Origin: Bacteroidota bacterium
GTDB lineage: Bacteria > Bacteroidota > Bacteroidia > Chitinophagales > Chitinophagaceae
Length of the DNA stretch: 21,709 nucleotides
NCBI GenBank assembly: GCA_023409975.1
Contig: JAEYQO010000082.1
Location: forward strand, 1-21,709
Direction: 5' to 3'
Shown here: in pieces, positions 14,099-21,097 of the stretch
Layout of the letters: the number at the start of each line of letters is the position of its first letter
How positions within the stretch are numbered: position 1 is the stretch's first letter
Program-made: the position numbers and the translations under genes
The notes under the pieces: generated by a model
What the model was told of the DNA's origin: nothing
Databases searched by the model: none
What the model saw: the letters and a program-made list of their open reading frames with translations, nothing else

Positions 14099-16417
14099 TT
14101 AAAATTTAAAATTGTAGGTGACTGAGGGAATCCAGGTAAATAGAGACACCTGAACCGATTCTGTTAGCTGAGGGTTATCCTCGTTTTGCCGAAAATCTAT
14201 GATGTAGGCATTCTGTCGTCCGTAGGCATTGTAAAGAGAGAAGTTCCAGGAGCTTTCCCTGCGGTCGGTCTTGCGTGTTATCCAGGTTAGCCCCAGATCA
14301 AGGCGGTGATAATCGGGCATCCTGTAGCTGTTGCGACTGACGTAGTAAGGAACTTGTATACCTCCGACATCGTATTTACCGGAAGGAAAGGTTGCCGCAC
14401 TTCCCGTATAGTAAATCCAGTTCGCAGAAAGTTTCAATTTTGGTGAAAGCTCGTACATGGCAACGATTGCAAGATCATGAATCCGGTCCTGACGGGCCGG
14501 GAATTCCTCGCTGTTATTGATATCATCGAACTGACGCAGAGAACGGGACCAGGTGTAACTCAGCCAGCCTGTGAGCCGACCTGTCTGTTTGCGGACGAGC
14601 AACTCCACGCCATAGGCCCTACCCTTTCCATAGACTAGCTCACCTTCTACTTCTTCATTGAAGATCAGTTCTGCATCATCGCGATAATCGATCTGGTTCT
14701 GCAGTGTTTTGTAGTAGGTTTCGATGGAGAGTTCATATTCATTATCCCGGAAATTTCTGAAGTAACCGACTGAAACCTGATCAACCAGTTGCGGTTTGAT
14801 ATTATTGCTTGCGGGCACCCACTGGTCGGTGGGACTTGCTGTGGTAGAGTTACTCAAAAGGTGTAGGTATTGATACATCCTGTTATAGGACGCCTTAACT
14901 GAGCTTTTATCGTTTATGGAGAACCTGGCTGCGATCCTGGGTTCGAAGCCTCCATACCAGGTGATGCTTTCCCAGTCGCCATACCGTTGGCTCGAGAGCT
15001 TATTCCCTTCCTCATCGAAAGTGTGTACCAGCGCGTCGCCCATGAAATTAAATCCGGAATAGCGCAGACCATACTGTAGGCCCAGACGCTCAGAAACCCG
15101 CATATCATTCTGGATGTACACCGCACCTTCCAGTGCTTTTCTTCCGCTTAGAGCATCATTATTAAAATTGCTGAACGGACCGACTTCTATTTTCCCTGGC
15201 TTAAAGGTGTGATGGATCAGGTTGAAACCAAACCTGATATTATTGTTCGGGTTGGCAGAAAGACCAAAATCCTGTTTCAGGTTCCAATCCTGAATGGAAG
15301 ACGTGATCGTTATGTCTTCTCCATCGAAACCCAGCTTGACGCGGTAGTTATAGTTGCTGAAGATGAGGGAGGTGTTAGAAAAGAGTTTGCTGTTGATGAT
15401 ATGGTTCCAGCGAAGCGTGGCGGTGCTATTGCCCCAGTCGAAGCCAAAGACATCCTGAAAGCCAAACACGTCCCGTCCGAAATAACCTGAAAGAAAGATC
15501 CTGTCTTTAGGTCCCAGTTGGTAATTGGCTTTCAGATTCAGATCATAGAAGTAGAGCCTGGAATCGTTCAGACGTTCATCCGGACTAAGCTTCAAAAAAA
15601 GATCGGCATAGGTTCTTCTTCCGGAGATCATGAATGAACCTTTGTCCTTCACGATGGGACCTTCCAGTGTCAGGCGGGAGGCGATCAGACCGATTCCCCC
15701 GGAGGCGCTGTAATGTTTGTTGTTTCCGTCGCGCATTCTGACATCCATGACAGATGATCCCCGGCCACCGAATTCAGCAGGCGTTCCACCCTTGTAAAGC
15801 GTTACATCCTTTATGGCGTCTGAATTGAACACTGAGAAGAAACCCAGCATGTGTGAGGCATTGTAGACAGGTGCTTCATCCAGAAGAATCAGATTCTGGT
15901 CGGCTGCACCACCTCTTACATAGAAACCCGCATTCCCCTCTCCAGCCGCCTTGACACCTGGGGTCAGTTGAATTGTCTTGATAATATCCTTCTCACCAAA
16001 CAGCACGGGTACTGATTCAATCTGCCGGGGATCGAGCTTGAACACACTCATCTGATTGGAGCTGACATTTTCATCTACCCGTTCTGTGCGGACAACTACT
16101 TCTTCCAGGTTTGTAGCAAGCGGTGCCAGCTCTACATTGATCGATGTATTAGCTGTCAGCGCTACTTCGCGCTCCTGTGGGGTATAGCCTGTATACTGAT
16201 AGATGAGGGTGTAAGTGCCGGGTGGCAATGTAAGAGAATAAAAACCGTATGTATTGGTGGCCGTGCCGCGGCTGGCATCGGTTTTGACAACAATAACGGC
16301 TCCGATCAGATCTTCACCATTACTGGCATCTTTTACTGTTCCACTAACGGTAAAATTCTGAGCCTGTGCTGATCCCACGGTCAACAGGCTGAGGAGGAGA
16401 AAAATACGTAGCAACAT
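14099..16417 (-). CDS. TonB-dependent outer-membrane receptor with carboxypeptidase-D-like domain
   Basis: From ATG 16417 the protein has 772 residues. Residues 1-19 are a signal peptide (MLLRIFLLLSLLTVGSAQA). A carboxypeptidase-regulatory-like beta domain lies at about 22-100 (VSGTVKDASNGEDLIGAVI ... GTYTLIYQYTGY). LEEVVV at 104-109 leads to the plug at about 125-230, with FYVRGG at 165-170. The rest is a beta barrel ending in an aromatic strand (SVTYNFKF). The frame is open 112 codons further upstream, but that part is not a signal peptide and overlaps the divergent gene. Family role: energised uptake across the outer membrane using TonB-ExbBD; substrate unknown. The ending and the absence of SusC-specific features place it outside the classical SusC group. 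It is followed by the DUF4249 gene in one apparent operon. Confidence 0.95.
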   Translation of the reverse strand: MLLRIFLLLSLLTVGSAQAQNFTVSGTVKDASNGEDLIGAVIVVKTDASRGTATNTYGFYSLTLPPGTYTLIYQYTGYTPQEREVALTANTSINVELAPLATNLEEVVVRTERVDENVSSNQMSVFKLDPRQIESVPVLFGEKDIIKTIQLTPGVKAAGEGNAGFYVRGGAADQNLILLDEAPVYNASHMLGFFSVFNSDAIKDVTLYKGGTPAEFGGRGSSVMDVRMRDGNNKHYSASGGIGLIASRLTLEGPIVKDKGSFMISGRRTYADLFLKLSPDERLNDSRLYFYDLNLKANYQLGPKDRIFLSGYFGRDVFGFQDVFGFDWGNSTATLRWNHIINSKLFSNTSLIFSNYNYRVKLGFDGEDITITSSIQDWNLKQDFGLSANPNNNIRFGFNLIHHTFKPGKIEVGPFSNFNNDALSGRKALEGAVYIQNDMRVSERLGLQYGLRYSGFNFMGDALVHTFDEEGNKLSSQRYGDWESITWYGGFEPRIAARFSINDKSSVKASYNRMYQYLHLLSNSTTASPTDQWVPASNNIKPQLVDQVSVGYFRNFRDNEYELSIETYYKTLQNQIDYRDDAELIFNEEVEGELVYGKGRAYGVELLVRKQTGRLTGWLSYTWSRSLRQFDDINNSEEFPARQDRIHDLAIVAMYELSPKLKLSANWIYYTGSAATFPSGKYDVGGIQVPYYVSRNSYRMPDYHRLDLGLTWITRKTDRRESSWNFSLYNAYGRQNAYIIDFRQNEDNPQLTESVQVSLFTWIPSVTYNFKF

Positions 16418-16513
16418 AAAGCGTTGGTTAAACGACAAAAACAGAAGGCCCGCTCTCAGGCTCAGCCTGTTACGAAGCGGCGCGAAGCTATTGAATTCCC
16501 TTGTAGCTAATAT

Positions 16514-16528
16514 GTTAAATTGTTTAAC
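16514..16528. promoter_or_regulatory. Inverted repeat GTTAAA-N3-TTTAAC in the divergent promoter region
   Basis: GTTAAA (16514-16519) and TTTAAC (16523-16528) are perfect 6-bp half-sites 3 bases apart. They lie in the 160-base gap between the divergent receptor gene (start 16417) and the small membrane-protein gene (start 16578), about 50 bases before the latter. Position and symmetry suit a dimeric-regulator operator, but this is a guess from one copy. Confidence 0.35.
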
Positions 16529-16577
16529 CTGGTTCGGGCATGTTGTTTTTAGTCTGAAACTGTCAGAAACAGACCTT

Positions 16578-16778
16578 ATGGAAAAGCGCATATTTGGAAT
16601 CATCCTGACGATTCTTGGGATTGTAGGCCTGATCATGGCTGCGGTGGGATTTGTCAATAGTGAAAATAACTGGCGGGAGCTGATTGTGTATGGTGTACTT
16701 GGATTTATATTCTTTTTCTCCGGGATCAGCCTCATTCGCACGACGAGTGACACAGACAGGATAGAGCGGATTGACTAG
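16578..16778 (+). CDS. Small two-helix membrane protein
   Basis: From ATG 16578 the protein has 66 residues: MEKRIFGIILTILGIVGLI opens the first membrane helix (about 4-25), a short polar loop SENNWRE follows, and a second helix spans about 34-53 (VYGVLGFIFFFSGISLI) before a charged tail. I recall similar short proteins from Chitinophagaceae genomes, annotated only as hypothetical. The frame is open to 16491, but the extra 29 codons are not hydrophobic and carry no upstream signal. It is divergent from the TonB receptor and 95 bases upstream of mutL. Function unknown. Confidence 0.72.
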   Translation: MEKRIFGIILTILGIVGLIMAAVGFVNSENNWRELIVYGVLGFIFFFSGISLIRTTSDTDRIERID

Positions 16779-16792
16779 ACAGAGTTGCAAAC

Positions 16793-16827
16793 CTCAGCCT
16801 TGATCCTCATTGCTTTGAAAGGCTGAG
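16793..16827. repeat. Inverted repeat upstream of mutL
   Basis: CTCAGCCTT (16793-16801) and AAGGCTGAG (16819-16827) form a perfect 9-bp stem around a 17-base loop. No T run follows, so it is not a clear terminator for the small membrane-protein gene. It ends 20 bases before the mutL -7 box and covers where a -33 element would be expected. Confidence 0.45.
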
Positions 16828-16847
16828 AATGTTTAAGCTGAGCCTAC

Positions 16848-16855
16848 TACCTTTG
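16848..16855 (+). promoter_or_regulatory. Candidate -7 promoter element of mutL
   Basis: TACCTTTG is an exact TAnnTTTG match ending 18 bases before GTG 16874. It lies downstream of the alternative ATG at 16829, so that ATG would not be on the mRNA from this promoter. This supports the GTG start. A -33 box is not obvious. Confidence 0.5.
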
Positions 16856-16873
16856 CAGGCAGTAAGAAGCGCC

Positions 16874-18721
16874 GTGGCAGATATTATCCAATTATTATCC
16901 GATCATATAGCAAACCAAATTGCAGCCGGTGAAGTAATTCAGCGTCCTGCCTCTGCCGTGAAAGAGATGTTGGAGAATGCCATAGATGCTGGTGCTACCG
17001 AGATACAGCTGATTCTGAAAGACGCAGGTAAGGAACTGATCCAGGTTACGGACAACGGGAAGGGGATGAGTCCGACTGACGCCAGAATGAGTTTTGAGCG
17101 CCATGCTACCTCTAAAATCCGCGATATTGATGATTTGTTCAGAATACGAACGATGGGTTTTCGGGGTGAGGCGCTGGCTTCTATCGCTGCGGTAGCGCAG
17201 GTGGAGCTGAAAACCTGTCAACAGGGTCAGGATGTAGGAACCCGTATCTGTATTGAGGGTACTGAGGTGAAGCTACAGGAACCCTGCGCAACACCTGCGG
17301 GAACAAACCTCATGGTGAAGAACCTGTTTTTCAATGTTCCTGCCCGCAGGCATTTTCTGAAATCGAACAATACCGAGTACAGGCATATCATTGATGAGTT
17401 TACGAGAGTTGCTCTGGCATATCCGCAGGTAGGATTCAGGGTATGGCATAACGGAGTAGAGCAGTTTAAGCTGGAATCCGGAAATCTGAAAACCCGGATT
17501 GTTGGACTGCTGGGTTCTGCCTATGAAAAAAACCTGGTGCCGGTAGAAGAAGAAACGGAGTTTTTGAGTATCAGGGGTTTTATTGGTAAACCTGAAGCTG
17601 CGACGAGGACGCGGGGCATGCAGTTCTTTTTTATCAATAACAGATTCATCCGCAACCCTTACCTGCATCATGCGTTGACAACAGCCTATGAGGGATTGAT
17701 CGACAAGTCCGCTTTTCCTTTTTATGTTTTGTTCCTTGAAACGGATCCGGCACATGTTGATGTGAATGTGCATCCTACCAAGCAGGAGGTGAAGTTTGAT
17801 GACGATCGGATGATGTATGCATATCTGAACGCAGCCGTGAAGCATTCCCTGGCGAGATTCAATATAGCCCCCTCCCTGGATTTCTCACTGAACACTGAGA
17901 TCACTCAGTTGCCTTCAGTGCAGCTTCCTGTCAGAGCAGAGCAGAAAGAAGCTGTTGAAAAAGGATACCTCTACAATACATTTAGCCAGAAGAACCAGGC
18001 GCACTTCATTGACCGTTCACAGGGGATGCAGCAGTGGAAAGAACTATATGCCATCGCTGCTACGCCTCCGGCACCGCGACCGGAATTAGCGCCCCCGGTA
18101 ATGCAGGAGCCCGTGCAACAGACCTTTATCCAACAGGAAGACACCCAAACACAGTCCGGTAACCGAAACCTTCTGTTAGTCCAGGGCTCAATGCTGGTGA
18201 CTACCGTGAAATCCGGAATGATGCTGGTTCATATCAGACGGGCGCAGGAGCGTATCTGGTACGAAAGACTGTTGGAACAATGGAACAGTGGCCATTCTGC
18301 TTCTCAGCAGCTTTTATTCCCGGTGTCGCTGGAACTGGCACCGCAGGATGCCATTCTTTTACAGGAAGTACTAACGGATCTCACGAGGATTGGTTTCGAT
18401 ATATCGCCTTTCGGGCAGCACACCTTTGTCGTGCAGGGTGTTCCTTCTGCTTTGCCTTCCGGAGAAGAGAAACCTGTGATCGATGAGGTATTGGATCAGC
18501 TCCGTCACGAATCGTCAGATGCTGTTGGCCACCGTACGGACCGCTTGTTGCGGCAGATGGCCCGAAGACTTTCTGTCAACAGACAGGCTATTCACCAGGC
18601 AGAGGCCCAGCAGGCGCTGATTGATGAATTGTTTGCCTGCTCCCAGCCGGAATATGCACCTGATGGCAAAAAAGTATTTACGATGCTGCGGAAAGAGCAG
18701 CTGGAAGCGCTGCTTGGGTAA
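16874..18721 (+). CDS. mutL: DNA mismatch repair protein MutL
   Basis: I place the start at GTG 16874, giving 615 residues beginning (M)ADIIQLLSDHIANQIAAGEV, the canonical MutL opening. The in-frame ATG at 16829 would add 15 residues absent from the family and lies upstream of the candidate promoter. GHL ATPase motifs are complete: ENAIDAG 34-40, DNGKGM 60-65, ERHATSK 75-81 and GFRGEAL 95-101. Lys 303 follows VNVHPT in the transducer domain. A Pro/Gln-rich linker spans about 345-430 and the C-terminal dimerisation domain about 431-615. There the usual endonuclease motif DQHA-x2-E reads HIRRAQE (453-459), and the usual C-P-x-G-R-P region reads APDGKK (595-600). The metal-dependent nicking activity is therefore probably absent (inference). 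Role: couples MutS mismatch recognition to repair. Confidence 0.96.
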   Translation: MADIIQLLSDHIANQIAAGEVIQRPASAVKEMLENAIDAGATEIQLILKDAGKELIQVTDNGKGMSPTDARMSFERHATSKIRDIDDLFRIRTMGFRGEALASIAAVAQVELKTCQQGQDVGTRICIEGTEVKLQEPCATPAGTNLMVKNLFFNVPARRHFLKSNNTEYRHIIDEFTRVALAYPQVGFRVWHNGVEQFKLESGNLKTRIVGLLGSAYEKNLVPVEEETEFLSIRGFIGKPEAATRTRGMQFFFINNRFIRNPYLHHALTTAYEGLIDKSAFPFYVLFLETDPAHVDVNVHPTKQEVKFDDDRMMYAYLNAAVKHSLARFNIAPSLDFSLNTEITQLPSVQLPVRAEQKEAVEKGYLYNTFSQKNQAHFIDRSQGMQQWKELYAIAATPPAPRPELAPPVMQEPVQQTFIQQEDTQTQSGNRNLLLVQGSMLVTTVKSGMMLVHIRRAQERIWYERLLEQWNSGHSASQQLLFPVSLELAPQDAILLQEVLTDLTRIGFDISPFGQHTFVVQGVPSALPSGEEKPVIDEVLDQLRHESSDAVGHRTDRLLRQMARRLSVNRQAIHQAEAQQALIDELFACSQPEYAPDGKKVFTMLRKEQLEALLG

Positions 18722-18788
18722 TATCGATCAGTGTGTGTTCAGCCTATTTTCGCTAATTTACGCGCTTTATTAAGTCCCAATTCCAGAT

Positions 18789-19877
18789 ATGTCTGTTCTG
18801 AAGTTCTACCCCCTGAAAGTAAAAGAGGTTCGCCAGGAAACAACCGATTGTGTTTCTGTAGCGCTTGAAGTGCCTGATGAACTCAGGGAAATTTTCCGTT
18901 TTGCTCCGGGTCAGTACCTCACTTTCAGAAGACACATGGAAGATGCTGAGATTCGCAGGTCGTATTCCATTTGCTGCAGTCCTTCGGATAACGAGCTCAG
19001 GGTAGCCATTAAGAAAGTGACTGGCGGTAAGTTCTCCGGGTTTGCGAACTCCGGTTTGAAACCCGGTGAAGTCCTGGAAGTGATGCCTCCTATGGGAAAG
19101 TTCAGTCCAAAAACTTCTGAAAAAGCAAAAAAGCACTATCTCGCCTTCGCTGCCGGAAGTGGTATTACGCCCGTTATGAGCATTCTGAAAACAGTTCTTG
19201 AACAGGAGGCTGATAGTCAGTTTACCCTTGTTTATGGAAACAGGAACAGAAACACGATCATATTCCGGGAGGCCATTGAAGGATTAAAAAACAGGTATAT
19301 AAACCGCGTGCGGATCTATCATGTTCTCAGCCGTGAGCTTATGGATGTACCTATGTTCAACGGCAGAATTGACGCAGGTAAAGTGGAAGAATTTTCCAAT
19401 TCCCTGATCGATCTGAGTGGAATTGATGAGGTTTTCATTTGCGGCCCTGAAGAGATGTTATTGTCTGTACGGAAGAAACTGATTGATAAAGGCGTTCCCA
19501 CGGAGAAGATCCACATAGAATTGTTCTCCTCCCCGGACCAGCCGAAGGCTACGCATGAGAAATGGGTAAAAGAGCACAGCAAGGATGCGGGTCCTGTAAG
19601 TAAAGTGAGTGTAAGACTGGATGGAGCCACGTTTGAAATGGATCTATCTTATAACAGTGATAGCATTCTGGATGCAGCTCTCAAGCATGGAGCCGATTTG
19701 CCCTATGCGTGTAAAGGAGGGGTCTGCAGCACCTGTCGGGCAAAACTGGTAGAAGGAGAAGTAGAAATGGAGGTCAATTATGCTCTGGAAAAGGATGAAG
19801 TAGAGCGGGGTTATATACTAACCTGCCAGTCGCATCCAAAAACTGAGAAGGTTGTGGTTGATTTTGATGCACGGTAG
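18789..19877 (+). CDS. PaaE-like flavin/2Fe-2S oxidoreductase
   Basis: The 362-residue protein has the order of phenylacetyl-CoA epoxidase reductases. A ferredoxin-reductase FAD domain is at about 1-105 (RRSYSICCS at 56-64), an NAD(P) domain at about 115-245 (AGSGITPVMS at 122-131, CGPEEM at 218-223), and a C-terminal plant-type 2Fe-2S domain at about 272-360 with ligands C308, C313, C316 and C346. It passes electrons from NAD(P)H through FAD and 2Fe-2S to an oxygenase. Length matches PaaE (about 355). No paaABCD genes adjoin it: mutL lies 67 bases upstream, and the convergent arfB-like gene begins 15 bases downstream. The partner oxygenase is therefore not evident. ATG 18789 gives a normal start; TATTTTCG and TAATTTAC boxes lie 27-44 bases upstream. 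Confidence 0.92.
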   Translation: MSVLKFYPLKVKEVRQETTDCVSVALEVPDELREIFRFAPGQYLTFRRHMEDAEIRRSYSICCSPSDNELRVAIKKVTGGKFSGFANSGLKPGEVLEVMPPMGKFSPKTSEKAKKHYLAFAAGSGITPVMSILKTVLEQEADSQFTLVYGNRNRNTIIFREAIEGLKNRYINRVRIYHVLSRELMDVPMFNGRIDAGKVEEFSNSLIDLSGIDEVFICGPEEMLLSVRKKLIDKGVPTEKIHIELFSSPDQPKATHEKWVKEHSKDAGPVSKVSVRLDGATFEMDLSYNSDSILDAALKHGADLPYACKGGVCSTCRAKLVEGEVEMEVNYALEKDEVERGYILTCQSHPKTEKVVVDFDAR

Positions 19878-19892
19878 CGGGAGATCAGACCG

Positions 19893-20306
19893 TTAAAAGT
19901 CTTTCTTTCTGAGTTGCTTTTTAAGGGAGACTCTTTTCTTATGTTCCAGCCTCTTTTCCTTAACGGCCTTCGATATTCTCGTCGGCTTCCGTTTCCGGGG
20001 AACGAAAAGACTCTCTGCAACCAATTTTTGTAGCTTGAACAGCGCCAGTTCCTTGTTTTCCAGTTGCGAACGGGTCTCACTACTTCTGACGATCAGCATC
20101 CCATCCTTGTTAATGCGATTTTTGAGCTTGTCGAGGATCATTTCCCGCTGTTCCTGATCCAGAAGTTGAGAACCAGCAACCGACCACCAGACTTCGGCTG
20201 CTGTCTCCACCTTATTGACATGCTGACCACCCTTTCCACCACTGCGTGAGGTACGGAAAAACACCTCGCTGCCGAGGTGCTGAATGATATGATCTGCGGA
20301 GTGCAA
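19893..20306 (-). CDS. arfB: ArfB/YaeJ-type peptidyl-tRNA hydrolase (ribosome rescue)
   Basis: The 137-residue protein has the class-I release factor catalytic loop GGQ at 26-28 within SRSGGKGGQHVNKVET, no codon-recognition domains, and a long Lys/Arg-rich C-terminal tail (about 103-137, RKRKPTRISKAVKEKRLEHKKR) that in ArfB occupies the empty mRNA channel of stalled ribosomes. It hydrolyses peptidyl-tRNA on non-stop complexes. No ATG precedes the GGQ motif in frame: the first usable codon is TTG at 20306, immediately after the TAA stop of the upstream hydroxylase and in the same frame. Translation is probably by termination-reinitiation. A GTG at residue 15 would cut off the first beta strand. 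It converges with the PaaE-like gene across 15 bases. Confidence 0.9.
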   Translation of the reverse strand: MHSADHIIQHLGSEVFFRTSRSGGKGGQHVNKVETAAEVWWSVAGSQLLDQEQREMILDKLKNRINKDGMLIVRSSETRSQLENKELALFKLQKLVAESLFVPRKRKPTRISKAVKEKRLEHKKRVSLKKQLRKKDF

Positions 20307-20921
20307 TTAATCTTCTTTTTTGGGAACAGTGCGAAACACGACATCCCAAAGAACGGAACTGACTCCAAATCCTTTATCGGGATACTTGTAGTGATGCAAA
20401 TGGTGATTTCTCCAGAGTGCCTTCAGAAATCTTGGTGGAGCGAAAGCATGTATAGCATAGTGCATAGAGCCATACATGATGTAGCCGAAGACGAAACCGG
20501 GGAAGAAACCCAGTGCCCACCAGCCCATCGCTGCATGCATACCCAGGAAAATCAGAGTCGCGATGACCAGACTTGGAACCGGAGGCATGAACAGACGCTC
20601 CCTGTCCCTTGGGTATTCATGGTGTACACCGTGCATTGTGTAAATAAAACGCTGTGCCCTCTGGCTATCTGCAACATAGTGGAAGAGATATCGGTGCATG
20701 ATGTATTCAAACAAGCTCCAGAAAAGAGCACCGCCGATGAACAATAAAGCGAGTAGGGAAGCGGTAATCTCTTTATATGCCCCCCCGTAGTACAGCATCA
20801 GAATGATGACAGGAAAATAAATGCTATAAATCACCAGGGGATGCGTTTTTGTCATCATCTCCAGATAATCATTTTGAAAAAGCCGGGCCTGTCCTTTGTT
20901 CTTGATCTTGTCGAAATGCAT
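20307..20921 (-). CDS. Fatty acid hydroxylase / sterol desaturase superfamily protein, FA2H-like
   Basis: The 204-residue membrane protein has the di-iron histidine set: H76 and H81 (HRYLFH), H97, H100 and H101 (HGVHHEYP), H154 and H158 (HYAIH), and H173, H174, H176 and H177 (HHLHH). Hydrophobic segments lie at about 28-47, 52-75 and 115-155. The pattern is closest to FA2H/Scs7-type fatty acid 2-hydroxylases acting on sphingolipid acyl chains, but without the N-terminal cytochrome b5 domain of the eukaryotic proteins, so it needs an external electron donor. Sphingolipids are common in Bacteroidota, so a ceramide hydroxylation role is plausible (inference). The ATG at 20921 is preceded by AAGGAG only two bases away. 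The ArfB-like gene follows directly in the same frame. Confidence 0.88.
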   Translation of the reverse strand: MHFDKIKNKGQARLFQNDYLEMMTKTHPLVIYSIYFPVIILMLYYGGAYKEITASLLALLFIGGALFWSLFEYIMHRYLFHYVADSQRAQRFIYTMHGVHHEYPRDRERLFMPPVPSLVIATLIFLGMHAAMGWWALGFFPGFVFGYIMYGSMHYAIHAFAPPRFLKALWRNHHLHHYKYPDKGFGVSSVLWDVVFRTVPKKED

Positions 20922-20944
20922 ATCTCCTTAGTGATTGGATGTCA

Positions 20945-20974
20945 CAAAAATAAGATTAATGCTGATGAGTTAAA
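20945..20974 (-). promoter_or_regulatory. Candidate promoter of the hydroxylase-arfB unit
   Basis: Read on -, TTTA (20974-20971) and TATTTTTG (20952-20945) are 18 bases apart. The second is an exact TAnnTTTG match and the first differs from TTTG in its last base. The expected RNA start would leave a leader of roughly 15-20 bases carrying AAGGAG just before the ATG. Confidence 0.5.
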
Positions 20975-21097
20975 CGGCTTTGAGACCTCCGAAAGTATGG
21001 CGGATCACAACTCATTCAGTCACAACAGAATGCAAACAGATTCTTCTTTCAGTCAATTAAACCTTCCATCTTACTGACACTGGAATACCTCAGCGGG

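Noticed and set aside
16418..16753. 112-codon N-terminal extension of the TonB receptor
   Set aside because: The true signal peptide begins at ATG 16417; the extension overlaps the divergent small membrane-protein gene and has no export signal.
18754..18762. TAATTTACG as a firm promoter for the PaaE-like gene
   Set aside because: Imperfect -7 match without a -33 partner; mentioned only as a possibility in the gene entry.
20277..20747. 156-codon open frame on + across the hydroxylase and arfB genes
   Set aside because: Antisense to the histidine-motif hydroxylase; no signal or motif of its own.
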